Positions 1 to 7,827 of a DNA stretch of 28,343 nucleotides are shown piece by piece. The translations under genes were made by a program, and so were the position numbers. Source of the stretch: DASTCC01 sp035711465 (GTDB taxonomy: Bacteria > Acidobacteriota > Vicinamibacteria > Vicinamibacterales > SCN-69-37). Below the pieces are notes generated by a model, which worked only from the letters and a program-made list of their open reading frames with translations, was not told where the DNA came from and did not search any database. The stretch spans positions 1-28,343 of the forward strand of contig DASTCC010000384.1 in NCBI GenBank assembly GCA_035711465.1. The letters run 5' to 3'. Within the stretch, counting starts at the first letter, position 1; the number at the start of each line of letters is the position of its first letter.

Positions 1-608
1 AGCACCGGAAACTGCTGGTTGGCTAGGCGGGCGCCGGCGCCCTGACGCTGCCGCCATTCCTCGATGATCACGCCGCGTTCCTTGTCGACCTCGGCGGGAT
101 CGAACGTCACCGCGCGCGCCCAGTCCTCCATGATCAAGAGGGCGCGGTCGAGGACCTCGGGACGATCGACCGGCACCTGCAGCGAATAGGTGGTCTCGTC
201 GAACGTCGTCGTCGCGTTGATGTTGGGACCGAAGCGCATCCCGATCGACTCGAGAAACTGGGCAATCGCCTGCTTCGGGAAATGCGCCGTGCCATTGAAC
301 GCCATGTGCTCGACGAAATGGGCGACGCCGCGCTGGTCGTCCTCCTCGAGGATCGAGCCGGCGTTGACCACGAGCCGGAGCTCCGCACGGTTCTTGGGCG
401 CGGGATTGGCACGGACGTAATAACGAAGTCCGTTGGCGTAGGTGCCGCTCGTCACCGCCGGATCGGTCGGCAGCGACGCCGAGAGCTCGGCCATGTCGAG
501 CTTCGGGGGCGGCGCCGGTGCCGGCGCCCGTCTGTAGTACTGGAGGCCGAAAAGCACGAGGCCCGCGGCGATCAAGAGGGCCCCAAGGGCGCCGAGGAGT
601 CGGGACAT
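1..608 (-). CDS. M16 family zinc metallopeptidase, N-terminal part (runs off window start)
   Basis: The first 202 residues of an M16 (pitrilysin/insulinase) peptidase are present; the rest lies beyond base 1. A hydrophobic N-terminal segment (about residues 4-22) followed by a Pro/Ala-rich linker suggests an exported or membrane-anchored enzyme facing the periplasm. The inverted zinc motif HFVEH is at residues 97-101, with E100 as the catalytic base, and E177 sits at the HxxEH-x75-E distance expected of the third zinc ligand. The flanking stretches MAFNGTAHFPK and ERGVIIEEWR are typical of the active M16 subunit. The ATG at 608-606 has no Shine-Dalgarno sequence; a TACACT hexamer (623-618) lies 9 bases before it, so the transcript may be nearly leaderless. 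It is divergent from the peptidase T gene, with a hairpin array between them. Family assignment is secure; the substrate is unknown. Confidence 0.93.
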   Translation of the reverse strand, partial: MSRLLGALGALLIAAGLVLFGLQYYRRAPAPAPPPKLDMAELSASLPTDPAVTSGTYANGLRYYVRANPAPKNRAELRLVVNAGSILEEDDQRGVAHFVEHMAFNGTAHFPKQAIAQFLESIGMRFGPNINATTTFDETTYSLQVPVDRPEVLDRALLIMEDWARAVTFDPAEVDKERGVIIEEWRQRQGAGARLANQQFPV

Positions 609-782
609 CAAGCGCCTAGTGTACCGCGCGACGGTGGTTAGCGCCTTCGGCGCCGCTCTTGGCGCGCGTGGCTGTACGGCTTGGGGCTTGGGGCGTGGGG
701 CGTGGGGCTCAAGAGCTCGCGGCCCCGACCCCAAGGCCCAAGCCCCAAGGCCCAAGCCGTACATGCGCCTTATGATTCCCCG
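606..782. promoter_or_regulatory. Divergent promoter region between M16 peptidase and pepT
   Basis: This is the gap between two divergent peptidase genes. On the minus strand, TACACT at 623-618 is a plausible -10 box for the M16 gene, 9 bases from its ATG. On the plus strand, TATGAT at 771-776 is a plausible -10 box for pepT, only 6 bases from the GTG at 783. No good -35 box is visible for either. The pepT -35 position would fall inside the C-rich arm of the hairpin array at 673-763. The -10 calls come from consensus matching and spacing only. Confidence 0.45.
673..763. repeat. Array A: hairpin of G-rich heptad repeats and their C-rich complement
   Basis: The left arm consists of heptads of the type GGGGCTT/GGGGCGT (about 678-708). 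The right arm (about 721-763) carries reverse-complement units such as GCCCCAAG and GCCCAAG. The outermost 13 bases pair perfectly: 673-685 (TGTACGGCTTGGG) with 751-763. Inside the left arm, four runs of four G at 683-686, 690-693, 697-700 and 704-707 are separated by exactly three bases each, a textbook four-tetrad G-quadruplex motif. The array sits directly upstream of the pepT -10 box. It shares units with array B on the other side of pepT. Confidence 0.85.
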
Positions 783-2045
783 GTGCCCTGGCGTCCGCCG
801 TCCGAATCCGTCGTCGATCGCTTCCTGCGCTACGTCCGAATCGACACCGAGGCGCGCGAGGGACAACCGCGCGTGCCGAGCAGCGATGGGCAATGGACGC
901 TGGCGCGGCAGCTCGCCGCGGAGCTCACGGCGCTCGGCGCCGTCGACGTCCGCGTGAGCGACGCCTGCATGGTCTACGCCTTCTGGCCATCGAACCTGCC
1001 GGCGAACGTGGTTCCGCCGCCGACGATCGGATTCCTCGCGCACGTCGACACGTCCCCGGCGGTCACCGGGGCGAACGTGACGCCGATCGTGCACGCCAAC
1101 TATCAAGGCGGCGACCTCGTCCTGCCCGGCGACCCGACGCAGGTCATCCGTGCCGATCGCCATCCGGTGCTCGCGACCATGATCGGCGACGACATCATCA
1201 CCACCGACGGCACGACGCTGCTCGGTTCCGACGACAAGGCGGGGGTCGCCGCGATCATGGCGATGGTCGATACGCTCGCCAGCAATCCGGAGATTCCGCA
1301 CGGGCGTCTGGCGATCGGGTTCACCGCCGACGAGGAAATCGGCATCGGCATCGACCGCTTCGACGTCTCCGCCTTCGGCGCCGAGTTCGCCTACACGGTG
1401 GACGGCGACGCTCTCGGCGAGATCAACCACGAGACGTGGAGCGCGCGCGCGGCCACGGTCACGTTTCACGGGGTGAGCGCGCATCCCGGATCGGCCAAGG
1501 GCGCGATGGTCAACGCCGCGTATGCGCTCGCGGCGTTTCTCACGGCGCTGCCGGAGGATCAGCGCGCCGAGCACACCGAGGGCCGTGTCGGGTTCGTGCA
1601 TCCGTATGCCGGCACCGTCGACGTCGAGACCGCGGTCGTGAAGGTGATCATCCGCGACTTCGAGGCCGGTGGCCTCGACGCGAAGACGCGGCTCGTCCAC
1701 GAGCTGGCGGTCGCGACGGCGGCGCGTTTCGCCGGGGTCAGAGCTTCGGTGCAGATCGACGATCAATACCGGAACATGAACGACGTGCTGCAGCATCACC
1801 CGCGGCTCGTCGAGCTCGCGCTGGCCGCCGCTGCACGCGCCGGACTGACGCCGACGACACGGCCGATTCGCGGCGGCACGGACGGCTCGAAGCTGACCTT
1901 CCGGGGTCTCCCCTGCCCGAACATCTTCACCGGCGGCCACAACTTCCACAGCCGGCTCGAGTTCAACTCGAGACGCGGGCTCGAGAAGACCACGGAGACG
2001 CTGGTGCATCTCGTCCAGCTGTTTGCGGAGGGGGCGGGCGGATGA
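783..2045 (+). CDS. pepT: Peptidase T (M20B aminotripeptidase)
   Basis: A cytosolic di-zinc tripeptidase that releases the N-terminal residue from tripeptides. The 420-residue product matches the family length (E. coli PepT has 408). Metal and catalytic motifs are intact: HVDTS (H87), GSDDKAG (bridging Asp in the D150 region), DEEIG (E184 and E185, catalytic base and ligand), RGGTDGS, and the C-terminal GGHNFHS. GTG 783 is chosen because homology begins at once with SVVDRFLRYVRIDTEA; the open frame upstream only translates repeat array A. A TATGAT box ends 6 bases before the GTG and there is no Shine-Dalgarno sequence, so a leaderless mRNA is likely. The stop codon (2043-2045) lies inside the left arm of array B, so the gene is bracketed by two related hairpin arrays. 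It is followed by two more peptidase genes. Confidence 0.95.
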   Translation: MPWRPPSESVVDRFLRYVRIDTEAREGQPRVPSSDGQWTLARQLAAELTALGAVDVRVSDACMVYAFWPSNLPANVVPPPTIGFLAHVDTSPAVTGANVTPIVHANYQGGDLVLPGDPTQVIRADRHPVLATMIGDDIITTDGTTLLGSDDKAGVAAIMAMVDTLASNPEIPHGRLAIGFTADEEIGIGIDRFDVSAFGAEFAYTVDGDALGEINHETWSARAATVTFHGVSAHPGSAKGAMVNAAYALAAFLTALPEDQRAEHTEGRVGFVHPYAGTVDVETAVVKVIIRDFEAGGLDAKTRLVHELAVATAARFAGVRASVQIDDQYRNMNDVLQHHPRLVELALAAAARAGLTPTTRPIRGGTDGSKLTFRGLPCPNIFTGGHNFHSRLEFNSRRGLEKTTETLVHLVQLFAEGAGG

Positions 2046-2178
2046 CGGCTTGGGCCTTGGGGCTTGAGGCTTGGGGGCTTGAAGGCGTGAGGTTTCTTGC
2101 CCAAGCCCTCCAAGCCCCAAGCCCCAAGCCTTCAAGCCCCAAGCCCCAAGGCCCAAGCCCCAAGGCCCAAGCCGTCAT
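2042..2178. repeat. Array B: long hairpin of GCTTGGG-type repeats overlapping the pepT stop
   Basis: The left arm (2042-2099) is made of GGCTTGGG, GCCTTGGG and GCTTGAG units. The right arm (2100-2178) is made of CCCAAGC and CCCCAAG units. The outermost 25 bases are perfectly complementary (2042-2066 with 2154-2178). The next bases pair imperfectly, and the right arm is about 20 bases longer than the left. The left end overlaps the TGA stop of pepT. Compared with array A, the terminal flank differs (ATGAC here, TGTAC there), yet each flank matches its own partner arm. This means the pairing, not just the unit sequence, is preserved. Confidence 0.87.
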
Positions 2179-2184
2179 CCCCCG

Positions 2185-2214
2185 GTGTATTCTCGACGCC
2201 TCCGGAGGATGGCG
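2185..2214 (+). promoter_or_regulatory. Promoter-like box and Shine-Dalgarno before the M24 peptidase
   Basis: A TATTCT hexamer at 2187-2192 starts 9 bases after array B ends. GGAGG at 2204-2208 follows, 6 bases before ATG 2215. This spacing favours ATG 2215 over the ATG at 2209, which touches the GGAGG. Unlike pepT, this gene has a conventional ribosome-binding site. Confidence 0.5.
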
Positions 2215-3636
2215 ATGAGTCGCGTGCTTCTTACGATGATCGTGCTCCTGGCGGGTGGGTCGATACGGCCGACAGCTGCGCTGGATCGCCCGCTCTTCAC
2301 CGACGCGTTTCCGCCGGCCGAATTCGCCGCGCGGCGGGCGCAGGTGATGGCCGCTATCGGCGACGGCGTCGCAGTGATCTTCGGCGCGACCGAGCAGCCC
2401 AACTACGAGAAGTTCAAACAGAACAAGCAGTTCTTCTACCTGTCCGGCGTCGAGGTGCCGCGCGCGCTGCTGCTCATCGACGGGCGGACCAAGCGGTCGA
2501 CGCTGTTCCTGCCGGCGCGGACGGACGCGATGGATCGCAGCGAGGGACCGCTGCTGCGGCCCGACGCGGAAGCGCAGCGGCTCACCGGCATCGAATCGGT
2601 CGTCGATCGCACGGCATTCGACGCCGTCATCAAGGCGGCCGGCGCCGAGGGCCGGATGATCTACGCGCCCTTCCGCGAGGAGTCGATCGGCGCGGTCGCC
2701 GTCGATCGCGTCACCGCGCACGAGCGCGCGACGGCCGCCGATGCCTGGGACGGACGCGAATCGAAAGAGACCGTCTTCAAGAAGAAGCTGCAGCTCGCCG
2801 CGCCCAAGTCGGAAGTCGCCGACCTCGATCCCATTCTCGACAGGATGCGCCTGGTCAAGAGCCGGGCCGAGATCGAGAAAGTGCGCGAGGCGACGCGCAT
2901 CGCCGGCCTCGCCATTCTCGAAGGCATGAAGGCGGCAACGGTCGGCATGTACGAGTACGAGATCGAAGCCGTCGCCGACTACGTCTTCAAGAAGCACAAC
3001 GCGATGGGCATCGGCTACTTCGCGCTGGTCGCGACCGGCGCCAACGCCGCCTGGCCGCACTACCACGCCGCGCAGTCGAAGCTCGCCGACGGCGATCTCG
3101 TCCTCTTCGACTACGCGCCCGAGTTCAAGTACTACACCTCGGACGTCACCCGGATGTTCCCGGCCAACGGCACGTTCTCGCCGCGCCAGCGCGAGATGTA
3201 CGGCGTCTACGTGAAGCTCTATCAGGCGCTGATGTCGTCGATCGGCCCGGGCCCGGCGGCGCCGCGGCTCAAGGACGCGCATCAGAAGATGCTGGCGATT
3301 CTGAACTCGTTCGCATTCCAGGACGCGAAGGTGAAAGCCGCCGCCGCGGCCTTCGTCGCCCGCTATGCCAATGCGCGCAACAGCTTCGGCCACTGGGTCG
3401 GGCTCGAGGTCCACGACGTCTCCGGCGGGCGCTTCGACGGCGACTACAAGCCCGGCATGATCTTCACCATCGAGCCGGCCCTCACCATCGACGACGAGCG
3501 CATCTACATCCGCCTCGAGGACGCGATCCTGATCACCGAGAACGGCTACGAGAATCTGTCCGGCAATCTGCCGATGGACATCGAAGGCATCGAGCGCGCC
3601 ATGCGCGAGCCCGGCATCTTCGACCGCAACAAATAA
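2215..3636 (+). CDS. Exported M24 metallopeptidase (Xaa-Pro aminopeptidase type)
   Basis: A 473-residue pita-bread-fold metallopeptidase of the aminopeptidase P/prolidase group, expected to remove N-terminal residues preceding proline. The five metal ligands are in the usual order and spacing: D299 (LFDYAP), D310 (TSDVTR), H393 (FGHWVG), E420 (TIEPAL) and E435 (RLEDAI). The first about 190 residues form the usual creatinase-like N-terminal domain (PNYEKFKQNKQFFYLSGVEVP). Residues 1-24 look like a Sec signal peptide with cleavage after a PTAA-type site, so it acts outside the cytoplasm. ATG 2215 is chosen for GGAGG spacing. The next gene starts 11 bases after the stop, which implies an operon with the S9 peptidase. 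Exact specificity (aminopeptidase versus dipeptidase) cannot be read from sequence. Confidence 0.9.
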   Translation: MSRVLLTMIVLLAGGSIRPTAALDRPLFTDAFPPAEFAARRAQVMAAIGDGVAVIFGATEQPNYEKFKQNKQFFYLSGVEVPRALLLIDGRTKRSTLFLPARTDAMDRSEGPLLRPDAEAQRLTGIESVVDRTAFDAVIKAAGAEGRMIYAPFREESIGAVAVDRVTAHERATAADAWDGRESKETVFKKKLQLAAPKSEVADLDPILDRMRLVKSRAEIEKVREATRIAGLAILEGMKAATVGMYEYEIEAVADYVFKKHNAMGIGYFALVATGANAAWPHYHAAQSKLADGDLVLFDYAPEFKYYTSDVTRMFPANGTFSPRQREMYGVYVKLYQALMSSIGPGPAAPRLKDAHQKMLAILNSFAFQDAKVKAAAAAFVARYANARNSFGHWVGLEVHDVSGGRFDGDYKPGMIFTIEPALTIDDERIYIRLEDAILITENGYENLSGNLPMDIEGIERAMREPGIFDRNK

Positions 3637-3647
3637 GCGAGGCCCCC

Positions 3648-5888
3648 ATGACTCATCGCCAGTTCGTCGTCGCGGCACTGCTCGGATCGGTCTCGCTATT
3701 CGGCTCGCGCGGCACGCCGCTCGGTGCGGCCCCGGATCAGGCTGCGCCCGGCGCGCGCCTCGTCAGCGTCCGGGACACGCAGAACTTCGCGACCGTCGGC
3801 AGTCCGGCGATCTCGCCCGACGATCGCTGGGTGCTCTACACGCAGACGATGCGCGACTGGGACGACGCGCAGTGGCGCACCAGGACGCACATCTGGCGCG
3901 TGAAGATCGACGGCACCGGCGCGCGACGGCTCACCTACGGCGACGCCAACACGACGGCGCCGGCCTGGTTCCCGGATGGCTCGCGGCTCGCGTTCCTATC
4001 TTCGCGCAGCGCCGCCGCGGCCGCGTCGAGCGAGGGCGCCGGCGCCAGCGAAGGCGGCGGCAATCAGATTCACGTCATGTATAGCGACGGCGGCGAAGCC
4101 TGGGCGGCGACGAAACACGAAGGCGGCGTCAGCAGTTTCGCGATCTCCCCTGACGGCAAGAAGATCCTGTTCACCGCCGTCGATCCCCTGAGCGCCGAGG
4201 ACAAGCGGCGCCGCAAGGAACGCGACGACGCCGAAGTAGTCGACGAGACGTTCCGCTGGACGCACCTCTGGTATCTCGACGTCGAATCGGGCAAGGAGAA
4301 GCGCCTGACCGAAGGCGCGTTCGTCGTCAGCGATCCGCAGTGGGCGCCCGACTCCAACGCCATCGCCTACGTCTCGCGGCCGACGACGAAAGTCGACGAC
4401 GCGGCGTGGTCGGACGTGTGGGTGACGACGCTCGACGGCAAGCCGCGCAAGTTCTACGAGAACGCGGGACCGGACACGAGCCCGCGCTGGTCACCGGACG
4501 GCAAGACACTCGCGATCGCCTCGAAGACGCAGGCCGGCAACACGCAGTGGTACGACAAGCTCCACCTGTTCCCGGCCGCCGGCGGCGCGCCGAAGGTGCT
4601 GCTGAAGGACTTCGACCTCGACTTCGGCACGCCGATCTGGTCGTCGGACAACAAGACCGTGTTCTGGTCGACCGGCCAGGGCACGCGGACGACGCTCTTC
4701 GGCGTCGACGTCTCGACCGGCGAGCTGAGCACGACGAAGGCGCCGATGACCGGTGTCAGCGGAGCGTTCGAGCTCTCACACGACAATCAGACCTGGGTGT
4801 TCTCGTACTCCAACGGCACGCAGTCGAGCGATCTCTGGGCGGCGCGGCGTCAGGGCGCGGGGTATGCGGCGCCGGTGCGGCTCACCAACGCGAACCCATG
4901 GATCGAAACCGACAAGGTCCAGTTCGGCGCGGTCGAGACGATTCGCTGGACCAACTCCGAGGGCGGCACGATCGAGGGCGTGCTCACCCGGCCGGTCGGC
5001 TCTCAGCCCGGCACGCGCTATCCGCTGGTCGTCAATCCGCACGGCGGCCCGAGCAGCGCCTCCACCGAAGGCTTCAGCTCCGCGAACCAGTTGCTTGCCG
5101 CCAACGGCTTTCTCGTGCTGCAGGTGAACTTCCGCGGCAGCACCGGCTACGGACAGAAGCACCTCAACGCCAACCAGAACACCTGGGGCATCGGCGACTA
5201 CGACGACATCATGAAGGGCGTCGACTACGTCATCGCGCAGGGCTGGGCCGATCCGAATCGCATGGTCGCCTACGGCTGGAGCTACGGCGGCTACATGACG
5301 TTCTGGATGTCGACGCAGACCGATCGCTTCAAGCTGATCTCGCCCGGCGCGGGCCTGACCAACCTCTATTCGATGTACTCGACCACCGACATCCCGGCCT
5401 ACCTCGGCTGGTTCTTCGGCACGCCGTGGGAGCAGGCCGCGATCTACCGGAAGCTGTCGCCGATCGAGCACGTGAAGAACGTCAAGTCGAAGATCCTGAT
5501 CATGCACGGCAGCAACGACGCGCGCGTGCCGCCCACCCAGGCCGACGAGTTCTACCGGGCGCTGAAGGATCTCGGCAAGGACGTGACCTACGTCCGCTAC
5601 CCGCGTCAGGGCCACGGCATCACCGAGACGCGGCTGGCCATGGATCGGCTGCGCCGATACGTCTGCGCGTTCACGCACGCCGTCGGGACGCCGTCCACGA
5701 CCGAATCCTGCCGGAACGGGGTGCCAACAGTGGACGTCGACGCGGCGGCGCCGCGCGGCGGCGGGCGCATCGACGTCGATCTGCCGCCGAGCGGCGCGGC
5801 CACCGGCGTCGATGCGATCCGTTTCGATCGCGGGATCTTCGAAGTCCGCGAGCGGGCCGACCTTGCGGGCGGCGCCGGCGGTCGCTAG
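3648..5888 (+). CDS. Exported S9 family prolyl oligopeptidase-like serine peptidase
   Basis: A 746-residue protein with a signal peptide (about residues 1-27) and a beta-propeller built from PD40/WD40-like repeats (phrases such as AISPDDRWVLYTQ, APAWFPDGSRLAFLSSR, PRWSPDGKTLAIASK). An alpha/beta-hydrolase domain follows (from about residue 455). The triad is intact: S545 in GWSYGGY, D624 in HGSNDARVP and H656 in QGHGI. This matches the dipeptidyl-peptidase IV / acylaminoacyl-peptidase branch, and a periplasmic or secreted location is expected. The roughly 60 residues after the hydrolase core (from about 685) are acidic, glycine-rich and not obviously part of the fold. It lies directly downstream of the M24 peptidase and is probably co-transcribed with it, which fits joint breakdown of proline-containing peptides. 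Substrate specificity is inferred only at family level. Confidence 0.92.
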   Translation: MTHRQFVVAALLGSVSLFGSRGTPLGAAPDQAAPGARLVSVRDTQNFATVGSPAISPDDRWVLYTQTMRDWDDAQWRTRTHIWRVKIDGTGARRLTYGDANTTAPAWFPDGSRLAFLSSRSAAAAASSEGAGASEGGGNQIHVMYSDGGEAWAATKHEGGVSSFAISPDGKKILFTAVDPLSAEDKRRRKERDDAEVVDETFRWTHLWYLDVESGKEKRLTEGAFVVSDPQWAPDSNAIAYVSRPTTKVDDAAWSDVWVTTLDGKPRKFYENAGPDTSPRWSPDGKTLAIASKTQAGNTQWYDKLHLFPAAGGAPKVLLKDFDLDFGTPIWSSDNKTVFWSTGQGTRTTLFGVDVSTGELSTTKAPMTGVSGAFELSHDNQTWVFSYSNGTQSSDLWAARRQGAGYAAPVRLTNANPWIETDKVQFGAVETIRWTNSEGGTIEGVLTRPVGSQPGTRYPLVVNPHGGPSSASTEGFSSANQLLAANGFLVLQVNFRGSTGYGQKHLNANQNTWGIGDYDDIMKGVDYVIAQGWADPNRMVAYGWSYGGYMTFWMSTQTDRFKLISPGAGLTNLYSMYSTTDIPAYLGWFFGTPWEQAAIYRKLSPIEHVKNVKSKILIMHGSNDARVPPTQADEFYRALKDLGKDVTYVRYPRQGHGITETRLAMDRLRRYVCAFTHAVGTPSTTESCRNGVPTVDVDAAAPRGGGRIDVDLPPSGAATGVDAIRFDRGIFEVRERADLAGGAGGR

Positions 5889-5899
5889 CGCGAGCGCCT

Positions 5900-6649
5900 T
5901 CAGCCGCGACGCAGCGCCAGCTCGAACGTGCCGGCATAGCCGCTGGCGGTCTTCGACAGCTCGAGCATCAGCTCGCGGCCACCGTTCTTGTAGATGCCGT
6001 CCGCGGCGTTCAGCGTCCGCCGGCCGCTCTTGTCCCGATACGGCGGCAGGGCGTGGACCGCATCCGTGATCGCCTCGTCGAAGTAGAGCTGCGACGTGAA
6101 CTCCTCGCCGCGTGCGCCGCCGGCGTTCGTCCGGATCTTGAAGTGCACGTGCACGGCCCGTCCTGGATACCAGCCGGGGTAGATGGTCGTGAACCTGACC
6201 ATCCCGTTCGCGTCGGCGGTCTGATAACCGCGGAGGAACTTCCGGCCCTTGGTATCGAAGCCGACGCGGCTGTCCTGGACGTCGGAGTAGATCCCGACTG
6301 CATCGCACTGCCAGATGTCCACCAGCACCGATGGCAGCGGCGTGCACTTCCCGTCGGCGGCGAGCGAAGCCACTTTCAGCGCCAGCGCAAGCTCGGCGCC
6401 CGCAGACGCCTTGCCATCCGCCGGATCAGTCCGGATGTCGGAGCGGTTCAGCTTCTCGTCGACGAAGTACGGTCCCTCCATCTGCTGAGGGACGACCACG
6501 CAGGCTGGCACCTGCGCCAGCAGACTGTTGCGCCGGCCGCCGACGGCGGGCGCGTCGCCGATCACTGCTGCCGTCCCCGCCGCTCCCAGCCACTTGACGA
6601 CTTCGCGCCGTGACAACAATCGTCCGACCATGCCGTCATCGTCGAGCAT
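5900..6649 (-). CDS. Tat-exported intradiol ring-cleavage dioxygenase-like protein
   Basis: A 249-residue protein related to the catalytic domain of catechol 1,2- and protocatechuate 3,4-dioxygenases. The N-terminus carries a twin-arginine signal (SRREVVKW at residues 13-20, then a hydrophobic stretch to about 37), so folded protein is probably exported. The core starts with QMEGPYFVDEKLNRSDIR. The four expected non-haem iron(III) ligands are visible as Y121 (GIYSD), Y161 (GWYPG) and H167/H169 (HVHF). GGAGGG lies about 8 bases before the ATG at 6649, a normal ribosome-binding site. It ends 11 bases after the convergent S9 peptidase. Exported members of this family are common in soil bacteria but their substrates are poorly defined, so aromatic ring cleavage is an inference. 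Confidence 0.88.
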   Translation of the reverse strand: MLDDDGMVGRLLSRREVVKWLGAAGTAAVIGDAPAVGGRRNSLLAQVPACVVVPQQMEGPYFVDEKLNRSDIRTDPADGKASAGAELALALKVASLAADGKCTPLPSVLVDIWQCDAVGIYSDVQDSRVGFDTKGRKFLRGYQTADANGMVRFTTIYPGWYPGRAVHVHFKIRTNAGGARGEEFTSQLYFDEAITDAVHALPPYRDKSGRRTLNAADGIYKNGGRELMLELSKTASGYAGTFELALRRG

Positions 6650-6695
6650 CGCTCTACCCTCCGTTCGCGAGTCTCTGGTACGCGCCGCCGGCGTC

Positions 6696-7466
6696 TTACT
6701 TCCGGTAGCGGACGCGGATGCCCTGCTTCATCTGCTCGGGCGTCAGCTTCTCGATCGACTTGAGGTCGTACTCCCACACCAGCGTGTTGCCCTCGCGGCG
6801 GTGCGCGGTGGACTCGACGACGGTGAGCGGCGAGGTGATCTTGAAGGCGACGCGCAGGCCAGTCATCAGCGCCTCGACCTGCTTGCGCAGCTCCGGGTCC
6901 GGCGGCATCTTGTCCTGCTCGTCGGACATCGGGTTCTCCACCGGCCCGGTGATCAGAATCGTCGCGCCCTCGTCGACGAGCTTCAGATCCTCGAAGGGAT
7001 TTTCAATCGGGTTGCCGGGAGGGCCGCCGGGCCCCTCCGCCGCCTTCTTGGGAAACGAGATCTGACTCAGCTGCGCGAAGTTCTCGAACCCGAACATGAA
7101 GTTGGCGCCGATCTTCAGCCCCTCTTCCTGAAACGACGCGTCGAGCAGCTTCACGCCGTTGGGCAGCTTGCTCTCGAAGTCCTTGCGCTCGCTGTCGAAG
7201 TTGTCGCGCCCTTCCCTGACCGTGTCCTTCTGAAATTCCGCCTTGACCTTTTCGATCTCCTCCGCGGTCGGCGGACCGGTCTTGCCTTCCATCTCGCGCG
7301 TCATCTGCGCCATGAACGTGACCAGCGGCTCGAGGTTGAACTTCATCGCGAACCCGGCACGCCCGGACATGTTCCGTTCCAGCGTCAGCGTCTGCTCCAC
7401 GTCGATACAGCCCGTGGCCCACACGCAGGCAGCGGTGAGGGCCAATACGGCAACCCGTCTCGTCAT
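6696..7466 (-). CDS. Putative lipoprotein of unknown function
   Basis: A 256-residue protein beginning with a positively charged N-terminus, a hydrophobic core and ATGC around C20, which fits a lipoprotein signal peptide. The mature part is charged and has no motif I recognise. It has a Gly/Pro-rich segment (GPGGPPGNPIENPFED, around residues 145-160) and a C-terminal part rich in beta-type sequence ending in TLVWEYDLKSIEKL. The first mature residues (IDVEQTLTLERNMSGRAGF) resemble lipoproteins of the LppM / DUF3153 style, but I cannot confirm this. ATG 7466 is chosen because GAGGT lies about 8 bases upstream and the lipobox begins at the right distance. It precedes the dioxygenase gene on the same strand with a 46-base gap, so co-transcription is possible. 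Confidence 0.75.
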   Translation of the reverse strand: MTRRVAVLALTAACVWATGCIDVEQTLTLERNMSGRAGFAMKFNLEPLVTFMAQMTREMEGKTGPPTAEEIEKVKAEFQKDTVREGRDNFDSERKDFESKLPNGVKLLDASFQEEGLKIGANFMFGFENFAQLSQISFPKKAAEGPGGPPGNPIENPFEDLKLVDEGATILITGPVENPMSDEQDKMPPDPELRKQVEALMTGLRVAFKITSPLTVVESTAHRREGNTLVWEYDLKSIEKLTPEQMKQGIRVRYRK

Positions 7467-7533
7467 CGTGACCTCGCAGACGTGAAGTATCGACTCACCG
7501 GACCCTGCATTCAAGCCGATAGATCCAGTGGCG

Positions 7534-7821
7534 ATGCTGATCGATTGGTGGGACGTCGTGTGGGTGGTGAGCGAATTCGGCGACATGGTCTTTCCCGATG
7601 GCAGCCATGCGCAACGGCGTGAAGCGACGGCGCGGGCGCTCCACAGCGTCGTCTCGGGTTTCGAGGGTCCGTTCGGCGCTGCCGAGGTGCAGAAGGCCAT
7701 GCACGGCCGCTTCCCGCGCCGGCGCATCGAGCCGGTGCTGCGGATGTGGCTTCGCGACGGCCGCATCGAGCGCCTCAAGCGATCGCGGCCGCGTCAGTAT
7801 CGCAAGACCGCGCACTTCTGA
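7534..7821 (+). CDS. Small basic protein with a winged-helix-like C-terminal half
   Basis: A 95-residue frame with strongly GC-biased third codon positions, consistent with real coding. The N-terminal part (LIDWWDVVWVVSEFGDMVFPDG) is aromatic and acidic. The C-terminal half (FGAAEVQKAMHGRFPRRRI followed by a Leu/Arg-rich segment and RSRPRQYRK) reads like a helix-turn-helix with a basic wing: about residues 50-90 have the pattern of a winged helix that would bind nucleic acid. ATG 7534 is preferred over GTG 7528; neither has a clear ribosome-binding site. It is divergent from the lipoprotein gene and ends 6 bases before the convergent pseudouridine synthase gene. I do not recognise the family, and the DNA-binding idea rests on residue pattern only. 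Confidence 0.55.
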   Translation: MLIDWWDVVWVVSEFGDMVFPDGSHAQRREATARALHSVVSGFEGPFGAAEVQKAMHGRFPRRRIEPVLRMWLRDGRIERLKRSRPRQYRKTAHF

Positions 7822-7827
7822 GCAGGT

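Noticed and set aside
681..782. Longer N-terminus for peptidase T
   Set aside because: The open frame upstream of 783 only translates the GGCTTGGG repeat arms, and PepT homology begins right after the GTG at 783.
1963..3678. 571-residue minus-strand open frame across the M24 peptidase gene
   Set aside because: It is an antisense shadow with composition typical of GC-rich complementary frames. The plus-strand M24 metal ligands are all intact.
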